Source: Nocardioides abyssi
GTDB taxonomy: Bacteria > Actinomycetota > Actinomycetes > Propionibacteriales > Nocardioidaceae
Assembly: GCF_030412915.1 (NCBI RefSeq)
Contig: NZ_JAUHJR010000009.1
Span: 62,001 to 126,000, forward strand
DNA length: 64,000 nucleotides
Direction: 5' to 3'
The position numbers and the translations under genes are program-made. How positions within the stretch are numbered: the first letter of the stretch is position 1; the number at the start of each line of letters is the position of its first letter. The notes under the pieces were generated by a model that did no database searches, was not told where the DNA came from, and saw only the letters and a list, made by a program, of their open reading frames with translations. Below, piece after piece: positions 50,961-60,398 of this stretch.

Positions 50961-52739
50961 TCACCACTCGACCGGCAGGCGGGAGGGCCGCGTGCCCGTC
51001 GGGGGGACCCCGTAGCGGCCGAGGGCGTAGCCCATGAGCTTGCTGAACGCCGGGCCGGCGACCGAGCCGCCGCCCCCGCCGTTGGCCGGGTCCTGCACCA
51101 CGACGTAGACGGTGAACCGCGGGTCGTCGGCCGGGGCGAAGCCCGCGAAGGACACCGTGAAGCCGTTGTAGCCGCCCGCGACGGCGCGCTGCGCGGTGCC
51201 GGTCTTGCCGGCGACGCGGTAGCCGGGCACGGCGGCGGCCGGCGCGACGCCGGCGTCGGGGTCGATGACGCGCTCCATCATCTTCATCGTCTGGCGGGCG
51301 GCGTCCTCGCTGACCACGCGGCGGCGGGTCGCGGTGTCGGTGCCGACCTCGGTGCCGTCGGGGAGCTCGGCGGTTCCCTGGATGATGTTGGGGTCCACCC
51401 GCACGCCGCCGTTGGCGATCGTGTTGACCGCCGCGGCCATCTGCACGGCGTTGACCGAGAGCGCCTGGCCGAAGGCGATGCGGTCCTCGGTCTGGTCGGT
51501 CCACAGGCTGCCGCTGGGCAGGATGCCGCCGGACTCGCCGGGCACGCCGAGGCCGGTGCGTGCCCCGAGCCCGAAGTCGACGAGGTAGTCGCGCAGCTGG
51601 CCGGGCTCGAAGTTGTCGGCCGCGAGCACGGTGCCGATGTTGGAGGACTTGGCGATGACGCCGGCGAGGGTCAGCTTGATCTCGCCGTGGTCGAACCAGT
51701 CGCCGATCGGGCTGTCCTGGCGCTGCAGCTGGGGCGGCACGGTGATCCGGGTGCGGGCGGTCACCTTGCCGGCGTCGATGAGCGCGGCGGCCGTGAGCAC
51801 CTTCTCCACCGACCCGGGCTCGTAGACGTCGCCGAGGGCGCGCGAGACGCGGCTGCCCTTGTCGGCCAGCTCCGGGGAGTTGGCGTCGAACGTCGGGTGG
51901 TCGGCCAGGGCGAGGATGTCGCCGGTGCGGGAGTCCATGACGACCGCGAAGCCCGACTCGGCCCGCGAGGTCTGCACGGTCTGGCGGAGCACGCGCTGGG
52001 CGTACCACTGCATCTCGCGGTCGATCGTCGTGCGCAGGTCCTTGCCGTCGACCGGGGCGACCTTGAGGTTGTCGCCCAGCGGCAGCTTGTTGCCGCCGCC
52101 GACCTCGTAGCGCGCCGAGCCGTCCTTGCCGGCCAGCCAGTGGTGGAAGGCCAGCTCGAGGCCGAGCAGGGGCTGGTCGCCCTTCTCCGGGTCGGGCGTG
52201 CCGAGCGCGCCGACGATGTTGGCCGCCACGTCGCCGGCGGGGTACTCCCGCACCGGGTCGCGCCGGGTCAGGATCCCGTCGTAGCCGCGCTCGCGCGCCT
52301 CGGAGACCACGTCGTTGGCCAGCGTCGAGGGCACCTGGCGCGCGATGTACTCGAAGCGGCTGCCCGCCTCGCGCAGCCGCTCCAGCGTCGAGGGGTAGTC
52401 CACGTCGAGCCGGCGCGCGAGGAACGTCGCGATCTCCGGCGCCTGCTCGGCGGTCAGCTTCGGGTCGGCCACGACCATGAGGCCGTCGACGGAGTTGGCC
52501 AGCGGCTCGCCGTTGCGGTCGAGGATGTCGCCGCGCCGGGCCGGGAGCACCACGTCCTGGGTGCCCTCGGCGGCCGCCATCGCGGCGTACGACCCCGGGT
52601 CGAGGCCCTGCAGCTGCACGAGCCGGCCACCGAAGACCGAGAGCACCATCGCGATGAGGACGAACCCGACCCGCAGCCGCAGCTGAGGCGAGCCGCGGAG
52701 GGCGCCGCGTCGGCCGCGGACGGGGCGGGTACGGCGCAC
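50961..52739 (-). CDS. ftsI: FtsI (PBP3) septal transpeptidase
   Basis: FtsI is a class B penicillin-binding protein of 592 residues. It has an Arg-rich cytoplasmic start, one membrane helix (about 20-42) and a dimerisation domain (RRGDILDRNG). The transpeptidase domain shows SVEK (SxxK) in YEPGSVEKVLT, SSN (SxN) and KTGTAQ (KTG). No PASTA repeats are present. GTG 52739 has GGGAG upstream. Confidence 0.96.
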   Translation of the reverse strand: MRRTRPVRGRRGALRGSPQLRLRVGFVLIAMVLSVFGGRLVQLQGLDPGSYAAMAAAEGTQDVVLPARRGDILDRNGEPLANSVDGLMVVADPKLTAEQAPEIATFLARRLDVDYPSTLERLREAGSRFEYIARQVPSTLANDVVSEARERGYDGILTRRDPVREYPAGDVAANIVGALGTPDPEKGDQPLLGLELAFHHWLAGKDGSARYEVGGGNKLPLGDNLKVAPVDGKDLRTTIDREMQWYAQRVLRQTVQTSRAESGFAVVMDSRTGDILALADHPTFDANSPELADKGSRVSRALGDVYEPGSVEKVLTAAALIDAGKVTARTRITVPPQLQRQDSPIGDWFDHGEIKLTLAGVIAKSSNIGTVLAADNFEPGQLRDYLVDFGLGARTGLGVPGESGGILPSGSLWTDQTEDRIAFGQALSVNAVQMAAAVNTIANGGVRVDPNIIQGTAELPDGTEVGTDTATRRRVVSEDAARQTMKMMERVIDPDAGVAPAAAVPGYRVAGKTGTAQRAVAGGYNGFTVSFAGFAPADDPRFTVYVVVQDPANGGGGGSVAGPAFSKLMGYALGRYGVPPTGTRPSRLPVEW

Positions 52740-52796
52740 GTGGTCTCCCGGGGTGCTGCGTGCTGTGGTGGACGGGGGTGGTGCGGGGGGCCCGGG

Positions 52797-53483
52797 TCAG
52801 CCGCGGGCGCGGCCCTGCCGGGTCTGCTGCTGGTTCTGCTGGTTCTGCTGGGACCCCTGTGACTGCTGGGACTCCTGTGAGGCGTTTCTACCGCCGCGGT
52901 CGCCATTGCGGCCGTCACCACGCGTCGTGTCGCCGGAGTTTCGTCCGCCGTTGCCGCGGCCGCGGTCCTCGGGCAGCACGCCCTCGGGCGGCGCCTCGAC
53001 GGTGACGACGTTCGGCGCGGGGTCCAGCACCGCGGGCAGCGCGGGCTGGCCGGGGCTGATCGGGAGCCTGCCCTCGGGCCCGGCGGGCGTGGGGTCGCCC
53101 TCGATCCGCCCGGTGTCGAGGTCGAGGAACGCGGGGGCCGCGGGCACGACCATGCCGAGGCGGGTGGCCCGCTTGGCGATCGTCTGCGGGTCGCGGAGGC
53201 GCTCGATCTCCATGGTCAGGGTCTGCTCGCGGGCGGCGAGCGCGTCGGCCTGCTTCTCCAGGGCGGTGGCGGCGAACGACGCCTGCTGCATCTGGGTGTT
53301 GAACAGCAGCAGCCCGACCACCCCGCCGAGGAGCACCACCGTCACGAGCGTCACGAACGGCACCCGGGCGGCCCGCACCCGGCGGGCGGGGACGACGGTC
53401 AGCCGGGCCCGCTCGACGGCGGCCCCGGCCAGGCGCGGGACGCGGGAGCGGATCTGCGCAGCGGCGCTGGAGGTGGTGCTCAT
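52797..53483 (-). CDS. ftsL: FtsL-like septum protein with Q/N-rich tail
   Basis: This 228-residue protein sits in the FtsL position between rsmH and ftsI. A basic N-terminus (1-40) leads into one membrane helix (about 42-62) and a leucine-rich coiled coil (about 65-100, [20 protein letters not shown]). The coiled coil is the FtsL/FtsB-type (septum formation initiator) core. The remaining 120 residues are Pro/Gly-rich and end in an Arg/Gly/Asn then Gln/Asn/Ser tract. The tail is longer than in typical FtsL. The start overlaps the rsmH stop by 4 nt. Confidence 0.82.
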   Translation of the reverse strand: MSTTSSAAAQIRSRVPRLAGAAVERARLTVVPARRVRAARVPFVTLVTVVLLGGVVGLLLFNTQMQQASFAATALEKQADALAAREQTLTMEIERLRDPQTIAKRATRLGMVVPAAPAFLDLDTGRIEGDPTPAGPEGRLPISPGQPALPAVLDPAPNVVTVEAPPEGVLPEDRGRGNGGRNSGDTTRGDGRNGDRGGRNASQESQQSQGSQQNQQNQQQTRQGRARG

Positions 53484-54445
53484 GAGCCTGCTCCCTGGTT
53501 GGCACGAAGACGTTCGACGGCGCGGAGGCGGACCGAGGCCGCCCGGGGGTTCTCGGCGACCTCCCGCTCGTCGGCCTGCTCCGCGCCGCGGGTGACCAGC
53601 CGGAGGGCCGGCTCGCTCCCCTCGGGGACGAACGGCAGGTCGACGGGGACGGTGCTGCGGGTGGCGGCGGTGAAGGCCTGCTTGACCAGCCGGTCCTCGA
53701 GGGAGTGGTAGGACTCCACGACCACGCGGCCGCCGACGCCGATGGCGTCGATCGCCGCGGGGATCGCGCGGCGCAGCACGGCCAGCTCGTCGTTGACCTC
53801 CATGCGCAGCGCCTGGAAGGTGCGCTTGGCCGGGTGCCCGCCGGTGCGGCGCGCCGGCGCCGGGATCTCGGCGTACAACAGCTCGACCAGGGGTCCGGAG
53901 GTCGTGAACGGCTGGGTCTCGCGGCGGCGGACGACGGCGTGCGCGATCTTCTTGGCGAACTTCTCCTCGCCGTAGTCACGCAGCACCCGGGTCAGCTCGC
54001 CGGCGGAGTAGGTGTTGAGCACGTCGGCCGCGGTCGGGCCGGTGGTGCCGTCCATGCGCATGTCGAGCGGGGCGTCCTCGGCGTAGGCGAACCCGCGCTC
54101 GCGGACGTCGAGCTGCATCGAGGAGACGCCGAGGTCGAAGAGCACGCCGTCGACCGAGGCCAGGCCGAGGTCGTCGAGGACGTCGGGCAGCTCGTCGTAG
54201 ACGGCGTGGACGGCGGTGAAGCGGTCGCCGTACGCCGCCAGCCGCTCGCCAGCGCGGCGCAGCGCCTCGGGGTCGCGGTCGATGCCGACCACCCGCGCGC
54301 CGTCGATCCGCTCGAGGACGGCCTCGCTGTGGCCGCCGAGGCCGAGCGTGCAGTCGACGAGGACGGAGCCCTCGCGCTCGAGGGCGGGCCGGAGCAGCGC
54401 GACGACCCGGTCGAGCAGCACCGGGACGTGACGGGGCTGGCTCAT
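53480..54445 (-). CDS. rsmH: 16S rRNA m4C1402 methyltransferase
   Basis: RsmH (MraW) methylates N4 of C1402 in 16S rRNA with S-adenosylmethionine. It has 321 residues. Motifs are [37 protein letters not shown] and [15 protein letters not shown] 54445 lies 7 nt after the small ORF stop. Conserved position at the head of the division cluster. Confidence 0.97.
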   Translation of the reverse strand: MSQPRHVPVLLDRVVALLRPALEREGSVLVDCTLGLGGHSEAVLERIDGARVVGIDRDPEALRRAGERLAAYGDRFTAVHAVYDELPDVLDDLGLASVDGVLFDLGVSSMQLDVRERGFAYAEDAPLDMRMDGTTGPTAADVLNTYSAGELTRVLRDYGEEKFAKKIAHAVVRRRETQPFTTSGPLVELLYAEIPAPARRTGGHPAKRTFQALRMEVNDELAVLRRAIPAAIDAIGVGGRVVVESYHSLEDRLVKQAFTAATRSTVPVDLPFVPEGSEPALRLVTRGAEQADEREVAENPRAASVRLRAVERLRANQGAGS

Positions 54446-54452
54446 CGGCGGC

Positions 54453-54611
54453 TCAGCTCCCGAGCCGGGCGAGCAGGAGGAAGGTGACCGCCAGCACGAC
54501 CGAGCTGGCCGCGGAGAAGGCCATCAGGACGGCGGCGTCGCGGGCCTGGTGCCGCACGCGCGGGACGGCACCGTCGGTCGTCCTCGCGGACGTCACGTGC
54601 GTGGTGCTCAT
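54453..54611 (-). CDS. Small membrane ORF ahead of rsmH
   Basis: This 52-residue reading frame has a Thr/Arg-rich N-terminus and one C-terminal hydrophobic helix (about residues 27-49, [20 protein letters not shown]) and ends 7 nt before rsmH. ATG 54611 has an AGGGG/GAGA purine stretch upstream. I do not recognise the family. The position, spacing and single helix make a real small protein plausible. Confidence 0.5.
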   Translation of the reverse strand: MSTTHVTSARTTDGAVPRVRHQARDAAVLMAFSAASSVVLAVTFLLLARLGS

Positions 54612-54631
54612 CGGTCTCGACCCCTGATGTC

Positions 54632-54669
54632 GTGGTGCTGGGTGGTGCGGAGTGGGTGCTGCTGGGTGG
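54632..54669 (+). repeat. GTGG half-site array, rsmH side
   Basis: Plus-strand GTGG occurs at 54632, 54642 and 54652 (exact 10-bp steps) and again at 54666. Units read GTGGTGCTGG and GTGGTGCGGA. They match the array on the other side of the inverted repeat and, in opposite orientation, the mraZ operator-like array. Confidence 0.6.
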
Positions 54670-54686
54670 TGCGTGCTGCTGCGGTG

Positions 54687-54797
54687 CCGCAGGGCCAGGT
54701 CTCCTGCCCGCTCCCCCGATGGGGAAGAGCCGCCACCTGGCACCGGGGAAGGTGCGCCAGCTGGCGGGGAGAGCGGGCCAGAGACCTGGCCCTGCGG
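54687..54797. repeat. 111-bp inverted-repeat structure between mraZ and rsmH
   Basis: The outer arms (54687-54703 and 54781-54797) are 17-bp perfect inverted repeats starting CCGCAGGGCC. The pairing continues imperfectly inward (CTGCCCGCTCCCCC against GGGGAGAGCGGGCCA), and a second smaller palindrome (CCACCTGGCACC against GGTGCGCCAGCTGG) closes the centre. In RNA this would be one long hairpin in the mraZ-rsmH intergenic region. No coding is seen. Confidence 0.75.
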
Positions 54798-54842
54798 TTC
54801 CGCTGTCTAGTTCTCGTCGGTCCTGGTCGGGGTGCTCCTGGT

Positions 54843-54890
54843 GTGGAGCGGGTGGTGCGGTGTGGTGCGGTGTGGTGCGGTGTGGTGCGG
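54843..54890 (+). repeat. 10-bp tandem GTGGTGCGGT repeat, mraZ side
   Basis: Plus-strand GTGG occurs at 54843, 54852, 54862, 54872 and 54882. The last four units are near-identical 10-mers GTGGTGCGGT. The array ends 3 nt before the mraZ stop. Confidence 0.75.
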
Positions 54891-54892
54891 TG

Positions 54893-55318
54893 TCAGTCCT
54901 CGCCGGCCTCGTCGAGCTCGGCGAACTTGCGCTGCGCCTCGCTGGAGAACGCCTCCCAGCGGGCCGGGTCCCAGATCTCGATCCGGTCCATCACGCCGAT
55001 CACGACCACGTCCTTCTCCAGCGACGCGTAGTCGCGGAGGTTCGCCGGGATCGAGATGCGGCCCTGCTTGTCCAGCGACCCCTCGTCCGCGCCGGCGAAG
55101 AGCACGCGGGCGTACTCACGGGCGGACTTGTTGGTCATCGGCGTCGCCCGGGCCCGCTGTGCCTCCTGCATGAAGACGTCGCTGGGCCACACGACCAGGC
55201 AGTTCTCCTGACCCTGCGTCACGACGAGCCCCTCTGCGAGTCGGTCCCTGAACTTCGCCGGGAGGAACAGCCGCCCCTTCTCGTCGAGTCGGGGGGTGTA
55301 GGTGCCCATGAAGAACAT
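54893..55318 (-). CDS. mraZ: Transcriptional regulator MraZ
   Basis: MraZ is a 141-residue DNA-binding protein with two SpoVT/AbrB-type beta domains (MGTYTPRLDEKGRLFLPAKFRD at the N-terminus and SLDKQGRISIPANLRDYA in the second half). It forms ring oligomers and binds spaced direct repeats upstream of its own operon, repressing the division cluster in E. coli. ATG 55318 has a GGAGGTG site. Six 10-bp-spaced GTGG repeats lie just upstream. Confidence 0.96.
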   Translation of the reverse strand: MFFMGTYTPRLDEKGRLFLPAKFRDRLAEGLVVTQGQENCLVVWPSDVFMQEAQRARATPMTNKSAREYARVLFAGADEGSLDKQGRISIPANLRDYASLEKDVVVIGVMDRIEIWDPARWEAFSSEAQRKFAELDEAGED

Positions 55319-55334
55319 CGGGCACCTCCATCAG

Positions 55335-55388
55335 CCACGTTCCACCACTTCGCACCACTTTAACCCACTTCTCCCCACCGTCAACCAC
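55335..55388 (-). promoter_or_regulatory. MraZ operator-like repeats with embedded promoter
   Basis: Minus-strand GTGG (CCAC on plus) begins at plus positions 55335, 55345, 55355, 55365, 55375 and 55385, six copies at exactly 10-bp steps. Three are preceded by AA (AAGTGG). Within the array lie TTGACG (55379-55384) and TAAAGT (55357-55362) separated by 16 nt, a good -35/-10 pair for mraZ. The spacing matches known MraZ binding sites (direct repeats one helical turn apart), so autoregulation is likely. Confidence 0.75.
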
Positions 55389-55736
55389 ATCGGGCGTGTC
55401 CGCACGCCGATTTCCGCCGACGGCCGGCCGATCCCCTCCCCCGCCGGGCGCCGCCCGTCCTCGTGGACGCCTGCGGTGTTTGCGCAGGCCAGGGCCGCTG
55501 TCCGGGCCACCGGGCCGACCCGTGGTGGCCCGGGTGGGGCCCGGGTGGAGCGTGGGTGGGGGGCGCGGTGGGGCGGAGTGGGGTGGAAGGTGGGGAGCAG
55601 GTGCCTCGAGGAGCGGCTCTCGGGGTCGCGCCGGCCCGCGGCGTACCTCTCGGCGCACGTGGTCGGTCGGAGGGCGACGCAGGTTGCCGTCACCGAATAC
55701 GGTGGACGCACGTGTCAGAGGGACGGAAGGGTCGAC
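55389..55736. other. mraZ-moxR divergent intergenic region, GTGG-rich
   Basis: Apart from the mraZ operator, this gap has no gene I can support. From 55522 to 55593 the plus strand is packed with GTGG/GTGGGG at 10- to 12-bp spacing (55534, 55545, 55556, 55568, 55578, 55590), pointing toward moxR. No clear moxR promoter was identified. The moxR ribosome site GGAAGG is at about 55725. Confidence 0.5.
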
Positions 55737-56714
<978 letters not shown>

Positions 56715-56738
56715 GCCCCGCTGGCGGGAGGCCGTGCG

Positions 56739-58007
56739 GTGCGTGAGGCGCTCGCCGGCCTGACCGTCCGCGGACGGGCGTTCGTGGCGGCCGGCGTCAC
56801 CGCGGTCGTGTGCGCGATCGTGCTCGGCCAGCCGGCGCTCACCCGGGTGGGCGTGCTGGTGCTGGCCCTCCCGACCGTGACCGCGCTGGTCCTCGCGCGC
56901 AGCCGCTACAAGCTGGCGCTGGTGCGCACTGTCGCCCCGCAGCTCGTCGCCGCCGGCCAGCCCGCGCGGGTCGACCTGACCCTGACCAACGAGGGACGCA
57001 CCCCCAGCGGCGTGCTGCTCCTGGAGGACCACGTCCCCTACGTCCTCGGCTCGCGGCCCCGGTTCGTGCTGGAGGGCATCGGCCACGGGTGGCGGCGCCA
57101 CGCGGCGTACCAGGTGCGCTCCGACGTGCGCGGGCGCTTCGAGATCGGCCCGATGTCGGTGCGCGTCGCCGACCCCTTCGGCCTCGTCGAGCTCGGGCGC
57201 TCCTTCCGCACCACCGCGTCGCTCACTGTCACCCCGCGGACCGTCCCGCTGCCGACGATCCCGCTCGGCGGCGGGTGGACCGGCGCCGGGGACAACCGGC
57301 CGCGCGCGTTCGCGACCGGGTCGGCCGAGGACGTCACCGTGCGGGAGTACCGCCGCGGCGACGACCTGCGCCGGGTCCACTGGCGCAGCTCGGCGCGCAC
57401 CGGCGAGCTGATGGTGCGCCGCGAGGAGCAGCCCTGGCAGTCGCGCGCCACACTGTTCCTCGACAACCGCGAGGGCGCGCACCGCGGCCAGGGCGTCGCG
57501 TCGTCGCTGGAGGCCGCGGTCTCCGCAGCCGCCTCGATCGCGGTCCACCTGAGCCACCGCGGCTTCGCCGTGCGCCTGGTGACCGCCTCGGGCGAGGAGC
57601 CCGGCAGCGCCTGGCACCAGCGCGACGCCGACGTCGGCACCGGCCCGCTGCTCGAGGCGCTGGCCGTGCTGCAGCCGGTCCGCACGCCCCGGCTCGACGG
57701 GTCCTGGCTCGGCGAGCAGGGCCACGGCGGGCTCACCGTCGCCGTGCTCGGCGGGGTCGAGGCGCTCGACGTGCCCGTGCTGCGGCGGATGCGCCACCAC
57801 GCGGGCTCCGGCCTGGCGCTCTCCCTCGACGTCGACGCCTGGGTGGACACCGACGGCACCGCCGCCCCGGGCGGCGCGGTCCCCGTGCTGGTCCAGCAGG
57901 GCTGGCGGGCCGTGCCGCTCGGCCCGCGCGACCGGCTCGACGCGGTCTGGCAGGACCTCTCCTCCGCCGCCGGCCGCGGCGTCCGCGCCACGGAGGTGGC
58001 CCGATGA
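56739..58007 (+). CDS. DUF58 protein
   Basis: This 422-residue protein has two N-terminal membrane helices (about 10-55) and a beta-rich domain. The DUF58 signature region is VREYRRGDDLRRVHWRSSARTGELMVR, followed by a vWA-like C-terminal part (ATLFLDNREGAH). DUF58 proteins are encoded with MoxR ATPases and transglutaminases across actinobacteria; the role is unproven. GTG 56739 has GGGAGG upstream, 24 nt after moxR. Confidence 0.9.
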   Translation: MREALAGLTVRGRAFVAAGVTAVVCAIVLGQPALTRVGVLVLALPTVTALVLARSRYKLALVRTVAPQLVAAGQPARVDLTLTNEGRTPSGVLLLEDHVPYVLGSRPRFVLEGIGHGWRRHAAYQVRSDVRGRFEIGPMSVRVADPFGLVELGRSFRTTASLTVTPRTVPLPTIPLGGGWTGAGDNRPRAFATGSAEDVTVREYRRGDDLRRVHWRSSARTGELMVRREEQPWQSRATLFLDNREGAHRGQGVASSLEAAVSAAASIAVHLSHRGFAVRLVTASGEEPGSAWHQRDADVGTGPLLEALAVLQPVRTPRLDGSWLGEQGHGGLTVAVLGGVEALDVPVLRRMRHHAGSGLALSLDVDAWVDTDGTAAPGGAVPVLVQQGWRAVPLGPRDRLDAVWQDLSSAAGRGVRATEVAR

Positions 58008-60367
58008 CACCCCGCCGCGCCAGCCGGACCACGACGCTCGCGGTCTCCGCCACCGCGGCCGCCACGACGTGGGTGGCCATGATGGCCTGGCGTCCGTTCA
58101 CCGCCGAGCCCGAGCGCTACCTCGTCCCGCTGGCCGTCGTCGGCGCCGTCGTCGTCGGGTGCGGGGCCCTGGCCCGCTGGGCGCGGGTCCCGGCCGCGGT
58201 CGTGGTCCTCGCCCAGGTGCTCGCCGGCACCGTCGCCGCCAGCCTGCTCCTGACCGGCTACCCGCTCCCCCTCGGCCCCGGCCTGGTCGAGATGGAAGCG
58301 GTGGTGCGGGCGGCCGTCGACAGCGCCAACCAGTACGCCCCGCCCGTGCCGGCCTCCGCCCCCGGCGTCCACCCGCTGCTCGTCCTGGGCGGTCTCGGCT
58401 GCTTCGTGCTCGTCGACGCGCTGGTCGCCACCCTGCGCCGGGTGTCGTGGGCCGGAGTGCCGCTGCTGAGCATCTACAGCGTGCCCGTCGGCGTGCTGGG
58501 CGGCGGGCTGTCGTGGTGGGTCTTCCTGTTCACCGCCGCGGGCTTCCTGCTGGTGCTCTACCTGCACGAGGGCGACCGCGTCACCCGCTGGGGGCGCTCG
58601 GTCGAGCAGTCCCCGAGCGGCGGCTTCGGCGTGCGCACCGGCCGGCTGCGCACCACCGCGGCCGGCATCGGCGGCGTCGCCCTGGCGCTCGCCGTCGCCG
58701 TCCCGCTGGCGATCCCGACCTTCGACGTGCGCCTGGTGGACCTCGGCCGCGGCCCCGGCGGCGGGGACGACATCGAGCTCACCAACCCGCTCGCCGACCT
58801 GAAGCGCGACCTCGTCCGCGGCGACGACGACCCGGTGCTGCGCTTCACCACCGACGACCCCGACCCGTCGTACCTGCGCACCACCGCGCTCACCTGGTTC
58901 AACGGCCAGACGTGGAGCGCCGGCGACCGCGAGGTGCCGACCACCAACCTCCCGACCGGCGGCCTGCCGCCGTTCCTCGGCGTCGACCCCGGCCTGCGCG
59001 GCCGGACCTACGACTACCGGGTCAACGTCTACGAGTCCTTCCGGTCCTCCTGGCTGCCCGCCTGGGCGACCAGCACGGCCGTCCGCGCCGAGGGCGACTG
59101 GCGCTACGACCTGCAGACCCGCGACTTCCTCGCCGCCGACAAGGAGCTCGACACGGCCGGGCTGGACTACGAGCTGACCGGCATCCAGCTGGACTACGAC
59201 GCGGCCGCGATGGCCCAGGCGCGGTCCAGCGCGGGCGTCGTCCCGACGACGTTCACCGAGCTGCCCGACATCCCCGACGAGGTGCGCGACCTGGCCATCC
59301 AGGTCACCCGGGAGGCGCCCACCCGCTACGAGAAGGCCGTCGCGCTGCAGCGGTGGTTCCGCGAGACCGGCGGGTTCGAGTACTCCACCGACGTCGCCGA
59401 GGGCAACGCCACCGACGACCTCGTCTCCTTCCTGCGGCCCGAGGGCCGGCGCGGCTACTGCGAGCAGTACGCCGCGTCGATGGCCGTCATGGCCCGGATG
59501 CTCGGCATCCCCGCCCGCGTCGCGGTCGGCTTCCTGCGCCCCGAGCGGATCGGGCAGGACACCTGGGAGTACAGCGCCCACGACCTCCACGCCTGGCCCG
59601 AGCTGTTCTTCGCCGGCAGCGGCTGGGTCCGCTTCGAGCCGACCCCCGCCGCCCGCGCCGCCACCGCCCCGCCGTGGACTCGCCAGGACGTCGCCGCCCC
59701 CGACCCCGAGACCCCGGACCGCACCGACGCCGCCGCCCCGCAGCGCCCCGACCGGCCCGACCTGCCGGCCGCGCCGGTCGAGGAGGAACCGGCCGCCGCC
59801 GACGACGGCGACTCCGACGCCCTGGCCTGGCTGCTGCCCACGGTCGGTGGGCTCCTCCTCGCCGGCCTGCTCGTGGGCCTGGCCGTCCTGCCCCGCACGA
59901 TCCGCACCCGACGCCGCGGCCGCCGTCTCTCCGCCGGCCCCGAACCGGCCTGGGCGGAGCTGCGCGACACCGCGCTCGACCTCCGGCTCTCCTGGCCGCC
60001 GTCCCGCTCGCCGCGCCAGACCGCGGACTGGCTCGCCGAGCAGTTCGGCGCGCCCACGGACGACCGCGCCCGGGTGCCGCGCCGCGGCGCCCACCTCGAC
60101 CCCGACGCCGGGCACGCCCTCGGCCGGGTCGTCGCCGCCCTGGAGGTGCTGCGCTACTCACCCCGCGCCGAGGAGGCCACCGCCACCCTGCGCGCGGAGG
60201 TGGAGACCGTCACCGACGCCCTGTACGCCGGCGCACCGCCCCGCGCCCGCCGGCTCGCCGCCTGGTGGCCGCGGTCGGTGCTGCTGCGCGCGCCCCGCCC
60301 GGCCGACTCCCCCACCGAGCCGGGCCAGACCCGCTACGGCGGGGTCGTCGACCACGTCCGCGGCTGA
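58004..60367 (+). CDS. Transglutaminase-like membrane protein (TgpA type)
   Basis: This 787-residue protein has about six N-terminal membrane helices (residues 1-240) and a large extracytoplasmic part with a transglutaminase core. The nucleophile is in RGYCEQYAASMAVMARMLG, the His in HDLHAWPELFF, and the third residue is Glu (VRFEPTP) rather than the Asp of many relatives. A Pro/Asp-rich linker leads to a last membrane helix (about 605-630) and a cytoplasmic DUF4129-like tail. ATG 58004 overlaps the DUF58 stop in a 4-nt ATGA. Confidence 0.9.
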   Translation: MTPRRASRTTTLAVSATAAATTWVAMMAWRPFTAEPERYLVPLAVVGAVVVGCGALARWARVPAAVVVLAQVLAGTVAASLLLTGYPLPLGPGLVEMEAVVRAAVDSANQYAPPVPASAPGVHPLLVLGGLGCFVLVDALVATLRRVSWAGVPLLSIYSVPVGVLGGGLSWWVFLFTAAGFLLVLYLHEGDRVTRWGRSVEQSPSGGFGVRTGRLRTTAAGIGGVALALAVAVPLAIPTFDVRLVDLGRGPGGGDDIELTNPLADLKRDLVRGDDDPVLRFTTDDPDPSYLRTTALTWFNGQTWSAGDREVPTTNLPTGGLPPFLGVDPGLRGRTYDYRVNVYESFRSSWLPAWATSTAVRAEGDWRYDLQTRDFLAADKELDTAGLDYELTGIQLDYDAAAMAQARSSAGVVPTTFTELPDIPDEVRDLAIQVTREAPTRYEKAVALQRWFRETGGFEYSTDVAEGNATDDLVSFLRPEGRRGYCEQYAASMAVMARMLGIPARVAVGFLRPERIGQDTWEYSAHDLHAWPELFFAGSGWVRFEPTPAARAATAPPWTRQDVAAPDPETPDRTDAAAPQRPDRPDLPAAPVEEEPAAADDGDSDALAWLLPTVGGLLLAGLLVGLAVLPRTIRTRRRGRRLSAGPEPAWAELRDTALDLRLSWPPSRSPRQTADWLAEQFGAPTDDRARVPRRGAHLDPDAGHALGRVVAALEVLRYSPRAEEATATLRAEVETVTDALYAGAPPRARRLAAWWPRSVLLRAPRPADSPTEPGQTRYGGVVDHVRG

Positions 60368-60398
60368 GGGCCGCGGGCAGGCCCGCTGCGGCCCGGCG

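Noticed and set aside
54687-54797. Insertion sequence or MITE at the inverted repeat
   Set aside because: No transposase is present and no target-site duplication could be identified flanking the arms; it is kept as a structural repeat only.
54843-54890. Possible CRISPR array, from the regular short repeats
   Set aside because: The repeat unit is 10 bp with no spacers and no cas genes are nearby; it is a tandem array.
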